DNA of 64,000 nt from Flavobacterium sp. Lineage in GTDB: Bacteria > Bacteroidota > Bacteroidia > Flavobacteriales > Flavobacteriaceae. Location: contig NZ_JAPZSU010000012.1 in NCBI RefSeq assembly GCF_027531905.1, positions 28,672-92,671 on the forward strand. Reading direction: 5' to 3'. Under the pieces are notes generated by a model. That model had not been told where the DNA came from and searched no databases. It saw nothing but the letters and a program-made list of their open reading frames with translations. Every line of letters begins with the position of its first letter. Within the stretch, counting starts at the first letter, position 1. A program made the translations under genes and the position numbers. Of this stretch, positions 19,352 to 29,131 are shown one piece after another.

Positions 19352-20377
19352 TTGAGGGTATTCAAAAAGTTTTTAGTTGTACTCATAATTTTACTTTGTT
19401 TGCCAGTTTTTGGGCAAATAGGAGGAAGGTACACCTATCAGTTTTTGAATTTGGTTACTTCTCCTCGTCAAGCTGCTTTGGGTGGAAAAATAGTAACGAT
19501 ATATGATGAAGATGTCAATCAAGCGCATTTTAATCCAGCTTCGATTAATCCAGAAATGCATAATCAATTGGCGCTGAATTACGGAAGTTATTTCGGAGAA
19601 GTGAGTTATGGGACTGCCTCTTATGCCTATACTTACGACCAGCATTTACAAACGTTTCAAGCAGGCATCAATTACATCAATTACGGAAAATTTGATGGCT
19701 ATGACGAAAATGGACAAGCAACCAATTCTTTTACCGGTAGCGAAGTAGCGGTTTCTTTGGGGTACGCTTATAATATCCCTTTTACAAGTTTACATATTGG
19801 CGCCAATGCCAAAGTAATCTCATCTGTTTTAGAAAACTATAATTCATTAGGTGGTGCGCTGGATATAGGGGCGGTTTATAGAGATGAACGCAACGATGTG
19901 AATTGGGCTTTGGTGATTCGAAATATTGGAACACAATTCACTACTTATTCAGGGGTTCGTGAAAAATTACCCTTAGAAGTAATGATTGGTGTTTCTCAAG
20001 AATTAGACAATGTTCCCATTCGTTGGCATTTGACCTTAGAGAATTTGCAACAATGGAATATTGCTTTTTCTAATCCCGTGCGTGGAGAAACAGCCATTGA
20101 TGGAAGCCAAACCGAAGAGAAGGTTTCTTTTGTAAATAATGCGTTGCGCCACGTTATTTTTGGCGTAGAATTGTTCCCGAAAAGGGCATTTAACGTAAGA
20201 CTTGGCTATAATTTTCGACGTGGAGAAGAATTACGTGTAGTAGATAAACGTCATTTTTCTGGAATTTCTGTCGGTTTTGGCTTAAAAATGAACAGATTGA
20301 AATTCAATTATTCCTACTCTCGATATACCTTGGCGGCAAACACAAGTTTGTTTGGTTTGACGTTGAACTTGCAATAA
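19352..20377 (+). CDS. porQ: Type IX secretion system protein PorQ
   Basis: GGRYTYQFLNLVTSPRQAALGGKIV and beta-barrel architecture; next to cmk. Confidence 0.88.
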   Translation: MRVFKKFLVVLIILLCLPVFGQIGGRYTYQFLNLVTSPRQAALGGKIVTIYDEDVNQAHFNPASINPEMHNQLALNYGSYFGEVSYGTASYAYTYDQHLQTFQAGINYINYGKFDGYDENGQATNSFTGSEVAVSLGYAYNIPFTSLHIGANAKVISSVLENYNSLGGALDIGAVYRDERNDVNWALVIRNIGTQFTTYSGVREKLPLEVMIGVSQELDNVPIRWHLTLENLQQWNIAFSNPVRGETAIDGSQTEEKVSFVNNALRHVIFGVELFPKRAFNVRLGYNFRRGEELRVVDKRHFSGISVGFGLKMNRLKFNYSYSRYTLAANTSLFGLTLNLQ

Positions 20378-20422
20378 GAGTTTGTTAACTTTGTCCATTA
20401 TTAAAAATCAGCAATTTTTTCA

Positions 20423-21148
20423 TTGGGAAGATTGCAAAAAATCGCCTTCATTTTGAATACTAAAATCACTATCGCTATTGACGGATTCTCGTCTACAGGT
20501 AAAAGCACTTTAGCCAAACAATTAGCTAAACATTTAGGATATATTTATGTAGATACAGGAGCAATGTACCGAGCTGTTGCATATTTTGCTATGCAAAAAG
20601 GATTTATTACTTCATCAACTTTTGATAAATCGGCGTTGATAGCAGCGCTTCCTACTATTCAATTGTCTTTTGAATTCAATGAAACTTTAGGCTTTGCCGA
20701 AATGTATTTGAACAATGAAAATGTAGAAACTCAAATCAGAACGATTGAAGTGTCTAATTATGTGAGTAAAGTAGCCGAGGTTTCAGCAGTGAGAGCAAAA
20801 TTGGTTGAGCAACAACAAGAAATGGGAAAAAACAAAGGAATTGTGATGGACGGTCGGGATATCGGAACCGTAGTTTTTCCTGAAGCGGAACTTAAAATTT
20901 TTATGACTGCAAGCGCTGCCACTCGTGCCCAAAGACGTTTTGCTGAGTTGCAACAAAAAGGAGATGAAGTAAGCTATGAAGAAGTGCTTAAAAATGTTGA
21001 AGAACGCGATTATATTGACACACATAGAGCCGATTCGCCCTTGATTATAGCTAACGATGCCATAGAAATAGACAATTCTGATTTAAGTAAAGAAGAACAA
21101 TTTAAAATTGTTTTGGATTTGGTTGACGAAGTGATTAATGCCAAGTAA
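20423..21148 (+). CDS. cmk: (d)CMP kinase
   Basis: ITIAIDGFSSTGKSTLAKQLAKHLGYIYVDTGAMYRAV, MDGRDIGTVVFP. Confidence 0.94.
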   Translation: MGRLQKIAFILNTKITIAIDGFSSTGKSTLAKQLAKHLGYIYVDTGAMYRAVAYFAMQKGFITSSTFDKSALIAALPTIQLSFEFNETLGFAEMYLNNENVETQIRTIEVSNYVSKVAEVSAVRAKLVEQQQEMGKNKGIVMDGRDIGTVVFPEAELKIFMTASAATRAQRRFAELQQKGDEVSYEEVLKNVEERDYIDTHRADSPLIIANDAIEIDNSDLSKEEQFKIVLDLVDEVINAK

Positions 21149-21216
21149 GTTTTGTAAATCTCTTTTTAATATAGTAGATTTACCGCTTACTTTTTTTTAA
21201 AATTCAATTCGACTGT

Positions 21217-22593
21217 ATGGGAATTAAAATTAGATTGATCATAATGAGTTTTCTTCAATTTTTTGTTTGGGGAGCTTGGCTCATTACTATTGCCAATTTT
21301 TGGTTTGGCACAAAAAGCTGGGACGGAACACAATTTGGATTAGTCTTTAGTACCATGGGAATTGCCTCATTGTTTATGCCTACCCTTACAGGAATTATAG
21401 CCGACAGATGGATTAATGCTGAAAAGCTTTATGGAGTTTTGCATATTTTGTATGCTTTGGTTTTGTTTTATTTGCCACAAATTACTACTCCTGATAACTT
21501 TATTTATGTGATGCTTTTGGCGATGTGTTGTTATATGCCAACGATTGCTTTGAGTAATTCTATTTCCTATACTGCCTTAAAATTGAATAATTGTGATGTA
21601 GTTAAAGATTTTCCACCGATTCGTGTTTTTGGAACCATTGGTTTTATTGTAGCCATGTGGATTACCAATTTAACTGGTAACAAAGCGTCTGCCTACCAGT
21701 TTTATATTGCTGGAATTGCTGCGATTGGATTAGGATTGTATTCTTTTTCGTTGCCAAAGTGTAAACCACAAAATTTAATCAAAGAAAACGCTTCGTTTAT
21801 GGAGCTGATGGGATTAGAGTCATTTAAATTGTTTGCCAATTATAAAATGGCCTTGTTTTTTATCTTCTCTATGTTTTTGGGTGCCGCCTTACAGCTAACC
21901 AATGCTTATGGGGATGTGTTTTTAGATGAATTCAAGCATTTTCCAAAATATGCCGATTCTTTTGTGGTAAAATATTCTACCATTATTATGTCGATTTCTC
22001 AAATATCTGAAACCTTGTTTATTTTAGCTATTCCATTCTTTTTAAAGCGTTTTGGAATCAAACAAGTAATGTTGATTAGTATGTTGGCTTGGGTATTGCG
22101 ATTTGGTTTGTTTGCTTTTGGAGACCCAGTGAATGGATTGTGGATGATTATTTTATCGTGTGTGGTTTACGGAATGGCTTTTGACTTCTTTAATATTTCA
22201 GGTTCATTATTTGTAGAAACCAATACGGATGCAAAAAATCGTTCTTCGGCTCAGGGCTTGTTTATGATGATGACAAATGGGATTGGGGCTGTTTTAGGAA
22301 GTTTTACTTCGGGTTGGGCTATTGATCAGTTTTTTACTAAGTCGTTCAAGACAACAACTGAATTAGCTGGTTTTTTACAGACTGAAATTACAAATCCTAA
22401 AATGATGGAATTTATTGGGTCTCAAGGAAAAAAAGTTGCTGTTGATGGCACATTAGATTCGGTTTTATTAATGAAAGATTGGCATCACATCTGGTTGGCT
22501 TTTGCTGTCTATGCTTTGATCATAGCTATTGCTTTTGCTTTGTTGTTCAAACATGAGCATCGTCCTTTGGATGTAGAAAACGCGCGCCATTAA
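21217..22593 (+). CDS. Nucleoside permease / MFS transporter (NupG-like)
   Basis: MSFLQFFVWGAWLITIANFW, GIIADRWINAEK; 12-TM pattern. Confidence 0.85.
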   Translation: MGIKIRLIIMSFLQFFVWGAWLITIANFWFGTKSWDGTQFGLVFSTMGIASLFMPTLTGIIADRWINAEKLYGVLHILYALVLFYLPQITTPDNFIYVMLLAMCCYMPTIALSNSISYTALKLNNCDVVKDFPPIRVFGTIGFIVAMWITNLTGNKASAYQFYIAGIAAIGLGLYSFSLPKCKPQNLIKENASFMELMGLESFKLFANYKMALFFIFSMFLGAALQLTNAYGDVFLDEFKHFPKYADSFVVKYSTIIMSISQISETLFILAIPFFLKRFGIKQVMLISMLAWVLRFGLFAFGDPVNGLWMIILSCVVYGMAFDFFNISGSLFVETNTDAKNRSSAQGLFMMMTNGIGAVLGSFTSGWAIDQFFTKSFKTTTELAGFLQTEITNPKMMEFIGSQGKKVAVDGTLDSVLLMKDWHHIWLAFAVYALIIAIAFALLFKHEHRPLDVENARH

Positions 22594-22613
22594 ATAATAT
22601 ATCAATATGATAA

Positions 22614-22648
22614 ATCCGAGGGCAAAGAATTGTTCTCGGATTTTTTAT
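22614..22648. terminator. Terminator between convergent genes
   Basis: AAATCCGAGggcaaagaattgttCTCGGATTTTTT. Confidence 0.8.
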
Positions 22649-22661
22649 AATTTCAAATTAA

Positions 22662-23258
22662 TTATTTGTTTAAGGAGTCCTTAAAACATTGAATATTATA
22701 CTCACTTTCAAAATCTATAATAGTTAGTACTTGTGCTAATGTTAAGACATTTCTTTTAATTAATGTTTTCAAGAATGGATATATTGTCTCATGTTGCGCC
22801 TCAAATTCTTTTCTGAAAAAGATTTTATTATTGACACCATTTTTTAAGCAATATTCAATCCAATTATTTGTTCCGTTTGAAGCGACTCCATTTAAATTAG
22901 GACTACGATAATTATATCTATAAAGTTCTCCCATAAAATCCCTAACCGATAGTTCAATGGTTTGAATTTCAGACATATAAATTCTGGTATTATTTACTAC
23001 AAGGCTTTCTTTTTCAAAAATAATTAATCCTTCTAATTTTCCTTTGATTGGTTTAGTTCTAAATGTTCTTGTAGCAACCAAATAAATGTAAATTATTGCA
23101 AAAATTATCAATATAAAATTAATAATACTATGATATGGTTCTAATCGTAAATTTAAAAACAAGATGATAAATACTGCCAAAAGTGGATAGTATACCAAGT
23201 TAATGGAAAGTGTAAATTTTTTGTCATCTGGGATAAAAATTTGAAACGAATTGTACAT
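22662..23258 (-). CDS. Hypothetical membrane protein
   Basis: ATG at 23258 gives MYNSFQIFIPDDKKFTLSIN with two hydrophobic helices; preferred over the track start at 23351. Confidence 0.6.
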   Translation of the reverse strand: MYNSFQIFIPDDKKFTLSINLVYYPLLAVFIILFLNLRLEPYHSIINFILIIFAIIYIYLVATRTFRTKPIKGKLEGLIIFEKESLVVNNTRIYMSEIQTIELSVRDFMGELYRYNYRSPNLNGVASNGTNNWIEYCLKNGVNNKIFFRKEFEAQHETIYPFLKTLIKRNVLTLAQVLTIIDFESEYNIQCFKDSLNK

Positions 23259-23455
23259 AAACTTTTTTTTCTTACAAATATATGTAATTGGTAAGAAATT
23301 GTGCAGATAAAGCTGTATGCCTCTAAGTGTGCAAATAGAGGTATTCTTCACAGCAAAAATGCCAATTCTTTCGCTTCTAAATGCTTTTATTTATTCTTAT
23401 GATTTTAGTTGACAACATCTAGGGGTAAATATTTTGTCATATTGATTAAATGTTT

Positions 23456-23463
23456 TACTTTTG
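23456..23463 (+). promoter_or_regulatory. rpsA promoter (-7 TACTTTTG; TTG near 23434)
   Basis: TAnnTTTG with upstream TTG at 19 nt spacing. Confidence 0.65.
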
Positions 23464-23520
23464 CGCACCTTTTGGTGGATAAGAGTTTCCTTTAGGTGTC
23501 AACTATTTATGTAAAACAAC

Positions 23521-23563
23521 TTCTGTTTTTTCTCTCGCTTTAAGAAACTCAAGAAAAACAGAA
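23521..23563 (+). promoter_or_regulatory. rpsA leader hairpin
   Basis: TTCTGTTTTTTCT...AGAAAAACAGAA, about 12 bp stem, 18 nt before the rpsA ATG. Confidence 0.6.
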
Positions 23564-23581
23564 TACAAATTTTTTATCAGC

Positions 23582-25357
23582 ATGTCTGAACAATTAAAAT
23601 CACAAGAAGAGTTTTTAGCAAATTTTAACTGGCATAACTTCGAAGAAGGGATCGATGCAGTAGATGAGAAAAACTTATTAGAATTCGAAGAACTAGTATC
23701 AAAAACTTTCATCGCTACAGATCAAGAAGAAGTTGTTGAAGGAGTAGTTGTTAGAATTACAGATAGAGACGTTATCGTTGATATCAACGCTAAATCGGAA
23801 GGTGTTATTTCATTAAATGAATTCCGTTACAACCCAAATTTAAAAGTTGGAGACAAAGTAGAAGTATTAATTGACATCCGTGAGGACAAAACTGGTCAAT
23901 TGGTATTATCTCACAGAAAAGCTCGTACTATTAAATCATGGGATAGAGTTATTGCTGCAAACGAAACAGGTGAAATCGTAACTGGTTTTGTAAAATGCAG
24001 AACTAAAGGTGGTATGATCGTTGATGTTTTCGGAATTGAAGCATTCTTACCAGGATCTCAAATTGATGTTAAACCAATTAGAGATTACGATGTATACGTA
24101 AACAAAAACATGGAATTCAAAGTGGTAAAAATCAACCACGAATTCAAAAACGTTGTAGTATCTCACAAAGCGCTTATCGAAGCGGATATTGAAGTACAGA
24201 AAAAAGAAATCATCGGTCAATTACAAAAAGGACAAGTATTAGAAGGTGTTGTTAAAAACATTACTTCTTATGGTGTGTTCATTGACTTAGGTGGTGTTGA
24301 TGGATTAATTCACATTACTGACCTTTCTTGGAGTAGAATCAACCACCCAAGTGAAGTGCTTGAATTAGACCAAAAATTAAACGTAGTAATCCTTGATTTC
24401 GATGATGAGAAAACAAGAATTCAATTAGGATTGAAACAATTAAACGCTCACCCATGGGATGCTTTAGATGCTAACTTAGCTGTTGGTGACAAAGTGAAAG
24501 GTAAAGTAGTAGTTATCGCTGACTACGGTGCTTTCATTGAAGTAGCTGAAGGTGTTGAAGGTTTAATCCACGTTTCTGAAATGTCATGGTCTACTCACTT
24601 ACGTTCTGCTCAAGATTTCGTAAAAGTAGGAGATATCGTTGAAGGAGTTATTTTAACTTTGGATAGAGATGACCGTAAAATGTCATTAGGTATCAAACAA
24701 TTGACTCAAGATCCTTGGACTGACATTACTTCTAAATACCCTGTAGGTTCTAAACATACAGGTATCGTTAGAAACTTTACAAACTTTGGTATTTTCGTAG
24801 AATTAGAAGAAGGAATTGATGGATTAATCTATATTTCTGACTTATCTTGGACTAAGAAAATCAAACACCCATCTGAATTTGTAAATGTTGGTGAAAAATT
24901 AGACGTAGTGGTATTAGAATTAGATGTTGATGGACGTAAATTATCTTTAGGTCACAAACAAACTACTGCTAATCCTTGGGATCAATACGAAGATTCTTTC
25001 GCTGTAGGAACGATCCACAATGGTGAAATTTCTGAAATCGTTGACAAAGGAGCTACTGTAGAATTTGGAGATGATATCGTTGCATTCATTCCTACGCGTC
25101 ACCTTGAAAAAGAAGACGGTAAGAAATTGAAAAAAGGCGAATCTGCAGATTTCAAAGTAATTGAATTCAATAAAGAATTTAAAAGAGTAGTGGCTTCTCA
25201 CACCGCTATCTTCCGTGAAGAAGAAGAGAAAAACGTGAAAGCTGCAACTGAAAATACTTCATCTGCTTCTACTAATGCACCTGCAGCAACTTTAGGAGAT
25301 AACAATGATGTATTAGCTGCATTGAAAGCTAAAATGGAAAAATCAGAGAAAAAATAA
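23582..25357 (+). CDS. rpsA: 30S ribosomal protein S1
   Basis: Multiple S1 domains (GVFIDLGGVDGLIHITDLSW, GAFIEVAEGVEGLIHVSEMSW, etc.). Confidence 0.96.
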   Translation: MSEQLKSQEEFLANFNWHNFEEGIDAVDEKNLLEFEELVSKTFIATDQEEVVEGVVVRITDRDVIVDINAKSEGVISLNEFRYNPNLKVGDKVEVLIDIREDKTGQLVLSHRKARTIKSWDRVIAANETGEIVTGFVKCRTKGGMIVDVFGIEAFLPGSQIDVKPIRDYDVYVNKNMEFKVVKINHEFKNVVVSHKALIEADIEVQKKEIIGQLQKGQVLEGVVKNITSYGVFIDLGGVDGLIHITDLSWSRINHPSEVLELDQKLNVVILDFDDEKTRIQLGLKQLNAHPWDALDANLAVGDKVKGKVVVIADYGAFIEVAEGVEGLIHVSEMSWSTHLRSAQDFVKVGDIVEGVILTLDRDDRKMSLGIKQLTQDPWTDITSKYPVGSKHTGIVRNFTNFGIFVELEEGIDGLIYISDLSWTKKIKHPSEFVNVGEKLDVVVLELDVDGRKLSLGHKQTTANPWDQYEDSFAVGTIHNGEISEIVDKGATVEFGDDIVAFIPTRHLEKEDGKKLKKGESADFKVIEFNKEFKRVVASHTAIFREEEEKNVKAATENTSSASTNAPAATLGDNNDVLAALKAKMEKSEKK

Positions 25358-25378
25358 TTTTTTTGATTTAATGATAGT

Positions 25379-25415
25379 AATCCTGTCTTGTTGTAAACAA
25401 GGCAGGATTTTTTTT
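25379..25415 (+). terminator. Terminator after rpsA
   Basis: AATCCTGTCTTGttgtaaaCAAGGCAGGATT then T run. Confidence 0.85.
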
Positions 25416-25492
25416 ATGTATGCATTTCAAAGTTTTTTGTTTTTTATTAATAATCAACTAATTGTTTGTTTTTTGTATGAAAATGTTTATAT

Positions 25493-28156
25493 TTGATAAA
25501 TAAAAAAAATAATCGTATGATAAAAAAACTACTTTTTTCTCCGTCTTTTCGGAGTGTTTACTTTTTTTTAGGCTTATTTTTCTTTTTTCTATCGTCTACT
25601 AATGCTAGAGCACAATGTGCAGGTAGTGATAATGCTGTAGAAATTTGTAACATAACCGATCCCAGTAGTGCCTCGATTAATCTTTTCAGTTTACTTGGCG
25701 GTAGTCCTACAGCTGGTGGTGTTTGGAAGGATGTTGATAAATCAGGTGGCTTTGATAAAACTACAGGGGTTTTAAACGCACAACAAATAAAGAAAAGTGG
25801 TATTTATCATTTTACCTATACCGTAACGAATGTTACAGGTTGCGTAGATAACACAGCAGAGCTAACGGTAACAATTGGGGGTTATGCCGGAGTCCCTGCC
25901 CCAAATTCTTCAATTTGCAATACAGAACTTGCTTTTAATTTATTTCAAGTATTTGATGGTAATTTTTTATCGCCTCAAACCGGGGGTATTTGGAAAGGGA
26001 ATACAACTAATTTAGGATTGAATGATAATTTATTGGATGCTTCGGTATTAAACCCAGGGAGTACTTATTCATATACTTATACAGTTCCAACTGTTGGTAA
26101 TTGTCCAGTGCCGCCTCCAGTGACAGTTTTTGTAACCATATATCGTTCACCAATTTCTGGAGTACCTACAAATATCAGTTTATGTTCGAATGAATTAAGT
26201 ACCAATACCAATTTTAATTTAAACAATCTATTAGTTGGTGAAGATAGTGATGGTACTTGGACAGAATTTGGAACCTCAGAGATAAGTGATGATGAGGATA
26301 ATCAAGTGAATTTACTAGCTATTTATAACAAGTTTGGCCCTGGAGTTTATCGTTTTGCTTATACGGTGTTATCTAAAAGTAATGTTTGCGCTGATCAGAA
26401 ATCAGAAGTAGAAATTACAATTGAAAAGCAACGTGATTATACTGGTGCTACTTTGCTTGTGAATTCAGATATATGTGAAAATGAAATTACTACAGCTACT
26501 TATACTGCAACTTTATCACAAGGAAATAATCTAATTCCGGATGGTAATTATGAGATTACCTATAGTGTTTCGGGTAATCTGCCTATAAAAACCATACAAC
26601 CTTTTGTTGGGGGAAAATTAGTCTTTCCAATTGAACGTACTAATTTTCAAAATGTTAATGACTACACTGTTAAAATTGAAGAGATTAAGCAAGTGACAAG
26701 CACAAACATTTGTAAGGCTAATATTGGTACGGTTGAAGATATTTTGCATGTTTATGCGATACCAAATATAAATAGTGCTACTCTCAAAATTGATCCTATC
26801 TGCCAAGGCGAGAATGCCACAGTAGTACTCTCTGGGATTTCTAATCTTACCAACGGTACTTATACAATTTTATATAATTTAAGTGGTTTGAATGGAGCAG
26901 CTGCTATTTCAGCCGACATCAATGTAGTAGGTGGGATTTCAAGTTTTGTTATTCCTTCTAACTTGATTCCAGTTGCTGGCACTACCACTATCACTATTAC
27001 TAAAATTTTGAATAAAATTTCTAATTGTGCCAATAGTACAACCATAAAAAAAGAATTTATTGTAAATGCTTTACCAATACTGACTAATTTGATTATGACG
27101 GTAAATGATGTTTGTCAAGGTTCGCCCACAAGTGTAAAACTAACGGGATTAGAAAACTTGTCAGCAACTACCATTAGCTATACCATATCAGGAGCTAATA
27201 CAGTTGCAACAAAAACGATTTCAATAAACGTGATAGCTGGTGCTGTAAGTTTTACTATTCCCTCCTCCGAAATACCAAATATAGGAACAACAACCATAAC
27301 CATTGCTAATGTTACAAACGCTTCGACTGGTTGTTCAATTGTAGCGTCATTTTCTAAGACGTTTAGCATCAATTCAATTCCATCTGTACCAATAGCGCCA
27401 AATAATCAGCCTTTTTGTGCTAATGATAATGCAACCTTGGGGAATTTAATTCCAAAAGGAAATCAATACATATGGTATGATTCTCCTAGCGGCACACAAC
27501 CCTTAGCTGCAAACACAAAATTGATTACGGGGAAGTACTATGTAAGAGAAAGAAATGTTTCCGGTTGTGAGTCCAATGCAGCATTGGTCAATGTAATCAT
27601 TACTAATGTCCCAATTCCAGTTTTAGCTGCTAATGGCCAAAATTTTTGTGGCGTAGATCAACCAACTATTTTGAGTTTATCTAATAAGACAAGTTTTACA
27701 GGAACCATTCAATGGTATGATGCATTAAATAATGGAAATGTATTAGAGAATTCTAAATTACTTGCGGAAGGTGCTACTTATTATGGTTTTGATTTTGATA
27801 GTGCTACAAATTGTACTTCAAGCCCATTGATCGTAACGGTTTCACTAAAAGATTGTACCGCAACACCGGATAATTTCTTTATCCCAGATGGGTTTTCCCC
27901 CAACGGAGACGGAATAAATGACTTCTTTCAAATTCAAAATATTGAATTTGTGTATCCTAATTATACGATAGAAATTTTTAATCGCTATGGCAATGTAGTA
28001 TTCAAAGGAGATGTAAATAAACCTGCTTGGGACGGAAAAAATGAAAATTCCAATTTTATAAGTGGCGAATCCGCAACCGGAGTTTATTTTTATAGTATTC
28101 ATTATAATAAAGACAATTTGCCTCCTAAACAAGGACAACTTTATTTAAATCGATAA
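25493..28156 (+). CDS. Large secreted protein with T9SS type B C-terminal sorting domain
   Basis: C-terminus FIPDGFSPNGDGINDFFQIQNIEFVYPNYTIEIFNRYGNVVFKG...GVYFYSIHY; likely start is ATG 25517. TATATTTG -7 element at about 25488. Confidence 0.9.
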   Translation: MINKKNNRMIKKLLFSPSFRSVYFFLGLFFFFLSSTNARAQCAGSDNAVEICNITDPSSASINLFSLLGGSPTAGGVWKDVDKSGGFDKTTGVLNAQQIKKSGIYHFTYTVTNVTGCVDNTAELTVTIGGYAGVPAPNSSICNTELAFNLFQVFDGNFLSPQTGGIWKGNTTNLGLNDNLLDASVLNPGSTYSYTYTVPTVGNCPVPPPVTVFVTIYRSPISGVPTNISLCSNELSTNTNFNLNNLLVGEDSDGTWTEFGTSEISDDEDNQVNLLAIYNKFGPGVYRFAYTVLSKSNVCADQKSEVEITIEKQRDYTGATLLVNSDICENEITTATYTATLSQGNNLIPDGNYEITYSVSGNLPIKTIQPFVGGKLVFPIERTNFQNVNDYTVKIEEIKQVTSTNICKANIGTVEDILHVYAIPNINSATLKIDPICQGENATVVLSGISNLTNGTYTILYNLSGLNGAAAISADINVVGGISSFVIPSNLIPVAGTTTITITKILNKISNCANSTTIKKEFIVNALPILTNLIMTVNDVCQGSPTSVKLTGLENLSATTISYTISGANTVATKTISINVIAGAVSFTIPSSEIPNIGTTTITIANVTNASTGCSIVASFSKTFSINSIPSVPIAPNNQPFCANDNATLGNLIPKGNQYIWYDSPSGTQPLAANTKLITGKYYVRERNVSGCESNAALVNVIITNVPIPVLAANGQNFCGVDQPTILSLSNKTSFTGTIQWYDALNNGNVLENSKLLAEGATYYGFDFDSATNCTSSPLIVTVSLKDCTATPDNFFIPDGFSPNGDGINDFFQIQNIEFVYPNYTIEIFNRYGNVVFKGDVNKPAWDGKNENSNFISGESATGVYFYSIHYNKDNLPPKQGQLYLNR

Positions 28157-28184
28157 TTTATACTTTACCATTAAACCAAATTCA

Positions 28185-29120
28185 ATGAAAAAAATAATAC
28201 GTTTTGTGTTTTTTTTATTTTTTATAACAAAAGCCTCTGCGCAGCAAGATCCCCATTTTACTCAATATATGACTAATATGAGCGTGATTAATCCAGCTTA
28301 TACAACAGGAAATGCTTCTGTACTCAATTTAGGAAGTTTGTACCGCTATCAATGGTCAGGAATTAAAGGAGCCCCAAGAACGATAACTTTATTTGCACAT
28401 ATGCCTTTCTACGAAAAACTAGAAGGTGGATTTTCTTTGATTTCAGATGATATAGGAGATGGTGCTAAGAAGGAAACTAATTTTTTTGCTGATTTTGCAT
28501 ATAATTTTCAACTAAATGAGAGGCAACGCATAGCGTTTGGCGTTAAAGCGGGAGTCAGCGCTATTACTACAAATTTTAATGGATTCCGATTAAATAGTGG
28601 TAATAGCACTACTGATAATGCATTTGCTGAAAATATAAATGAAACGGTTCCTAATATTGGAGTTGGTGCTTATTTTTTTGGGGATAAATATTATGTTGGG
28701 CTCTCGATTCCCAACTTGCTTTCTGCGGAACATATCAAGTTTAGACCCACTATAAATTCCTTTGGCCCACAAGAAATCCATACTTTTTTTACGGGAGGAT
28801 ATGTACTTGATATTAATGAAGCATTTAAACTTAAGCCTGCTTTTATGACTGTTTTTGTAAAAGGAGCCCCAGTATCTGTAGATTTAACAGCAAATGTTTT
28901 GTACAACGAAAAGTTTGAATTAGGAGCGGCCTACCGCTTTAATGATTCGGTTAGTCTTTTGATGAATGTTAATGTAACGCCTAGCCTTAGAATTGGTTAT
29001 TCTTATGATTACACTACTTCTAATCTGAGTCAATTTAATTCGGGTTCACACGAAATTGTACTCTTGTATACTCTCAATTTATTAGGTAAAGGTTACGACA
29101 AATCACCAAGATTCTTTTAA
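28185..29120 (+). CDS. PorP/SprF family type IX secretion membrane protein
   Basis: QQDPHFTQYMTNMSVINPAYTTG N-terminus; outer-membrane barrel. Confidence 0.93.
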   Translation: MKKIIRFVFFLFFITKASAQQDPHFTQYMTNMSVINPAYTTGNASVLNLGSLYRYQWSGIKGAPRTITLFAHMPFYEKLEGGFSLISDDIGDGAKKETNFFADFAYNFQLNERQRIAFGVKAGVSAITTNFNGFRLNSGNSTTDNAFAENINETVPNIGVGAYFFGDKYYVGLSIPNLLSAEHIKFRPTINSFGPQEIHTFFTGGYVLDINEAFKLKPAFMTVFVKGAPVSVDLTANVLYNEKFELGAAYRFNDSVSLLMNVNVTPSLRIGYSYDYTTSNLSQFNSGSHEIVLLYTLNLLGKGYDKSPRFF

Positions 29121-29131
29121 ATACTACAAAC

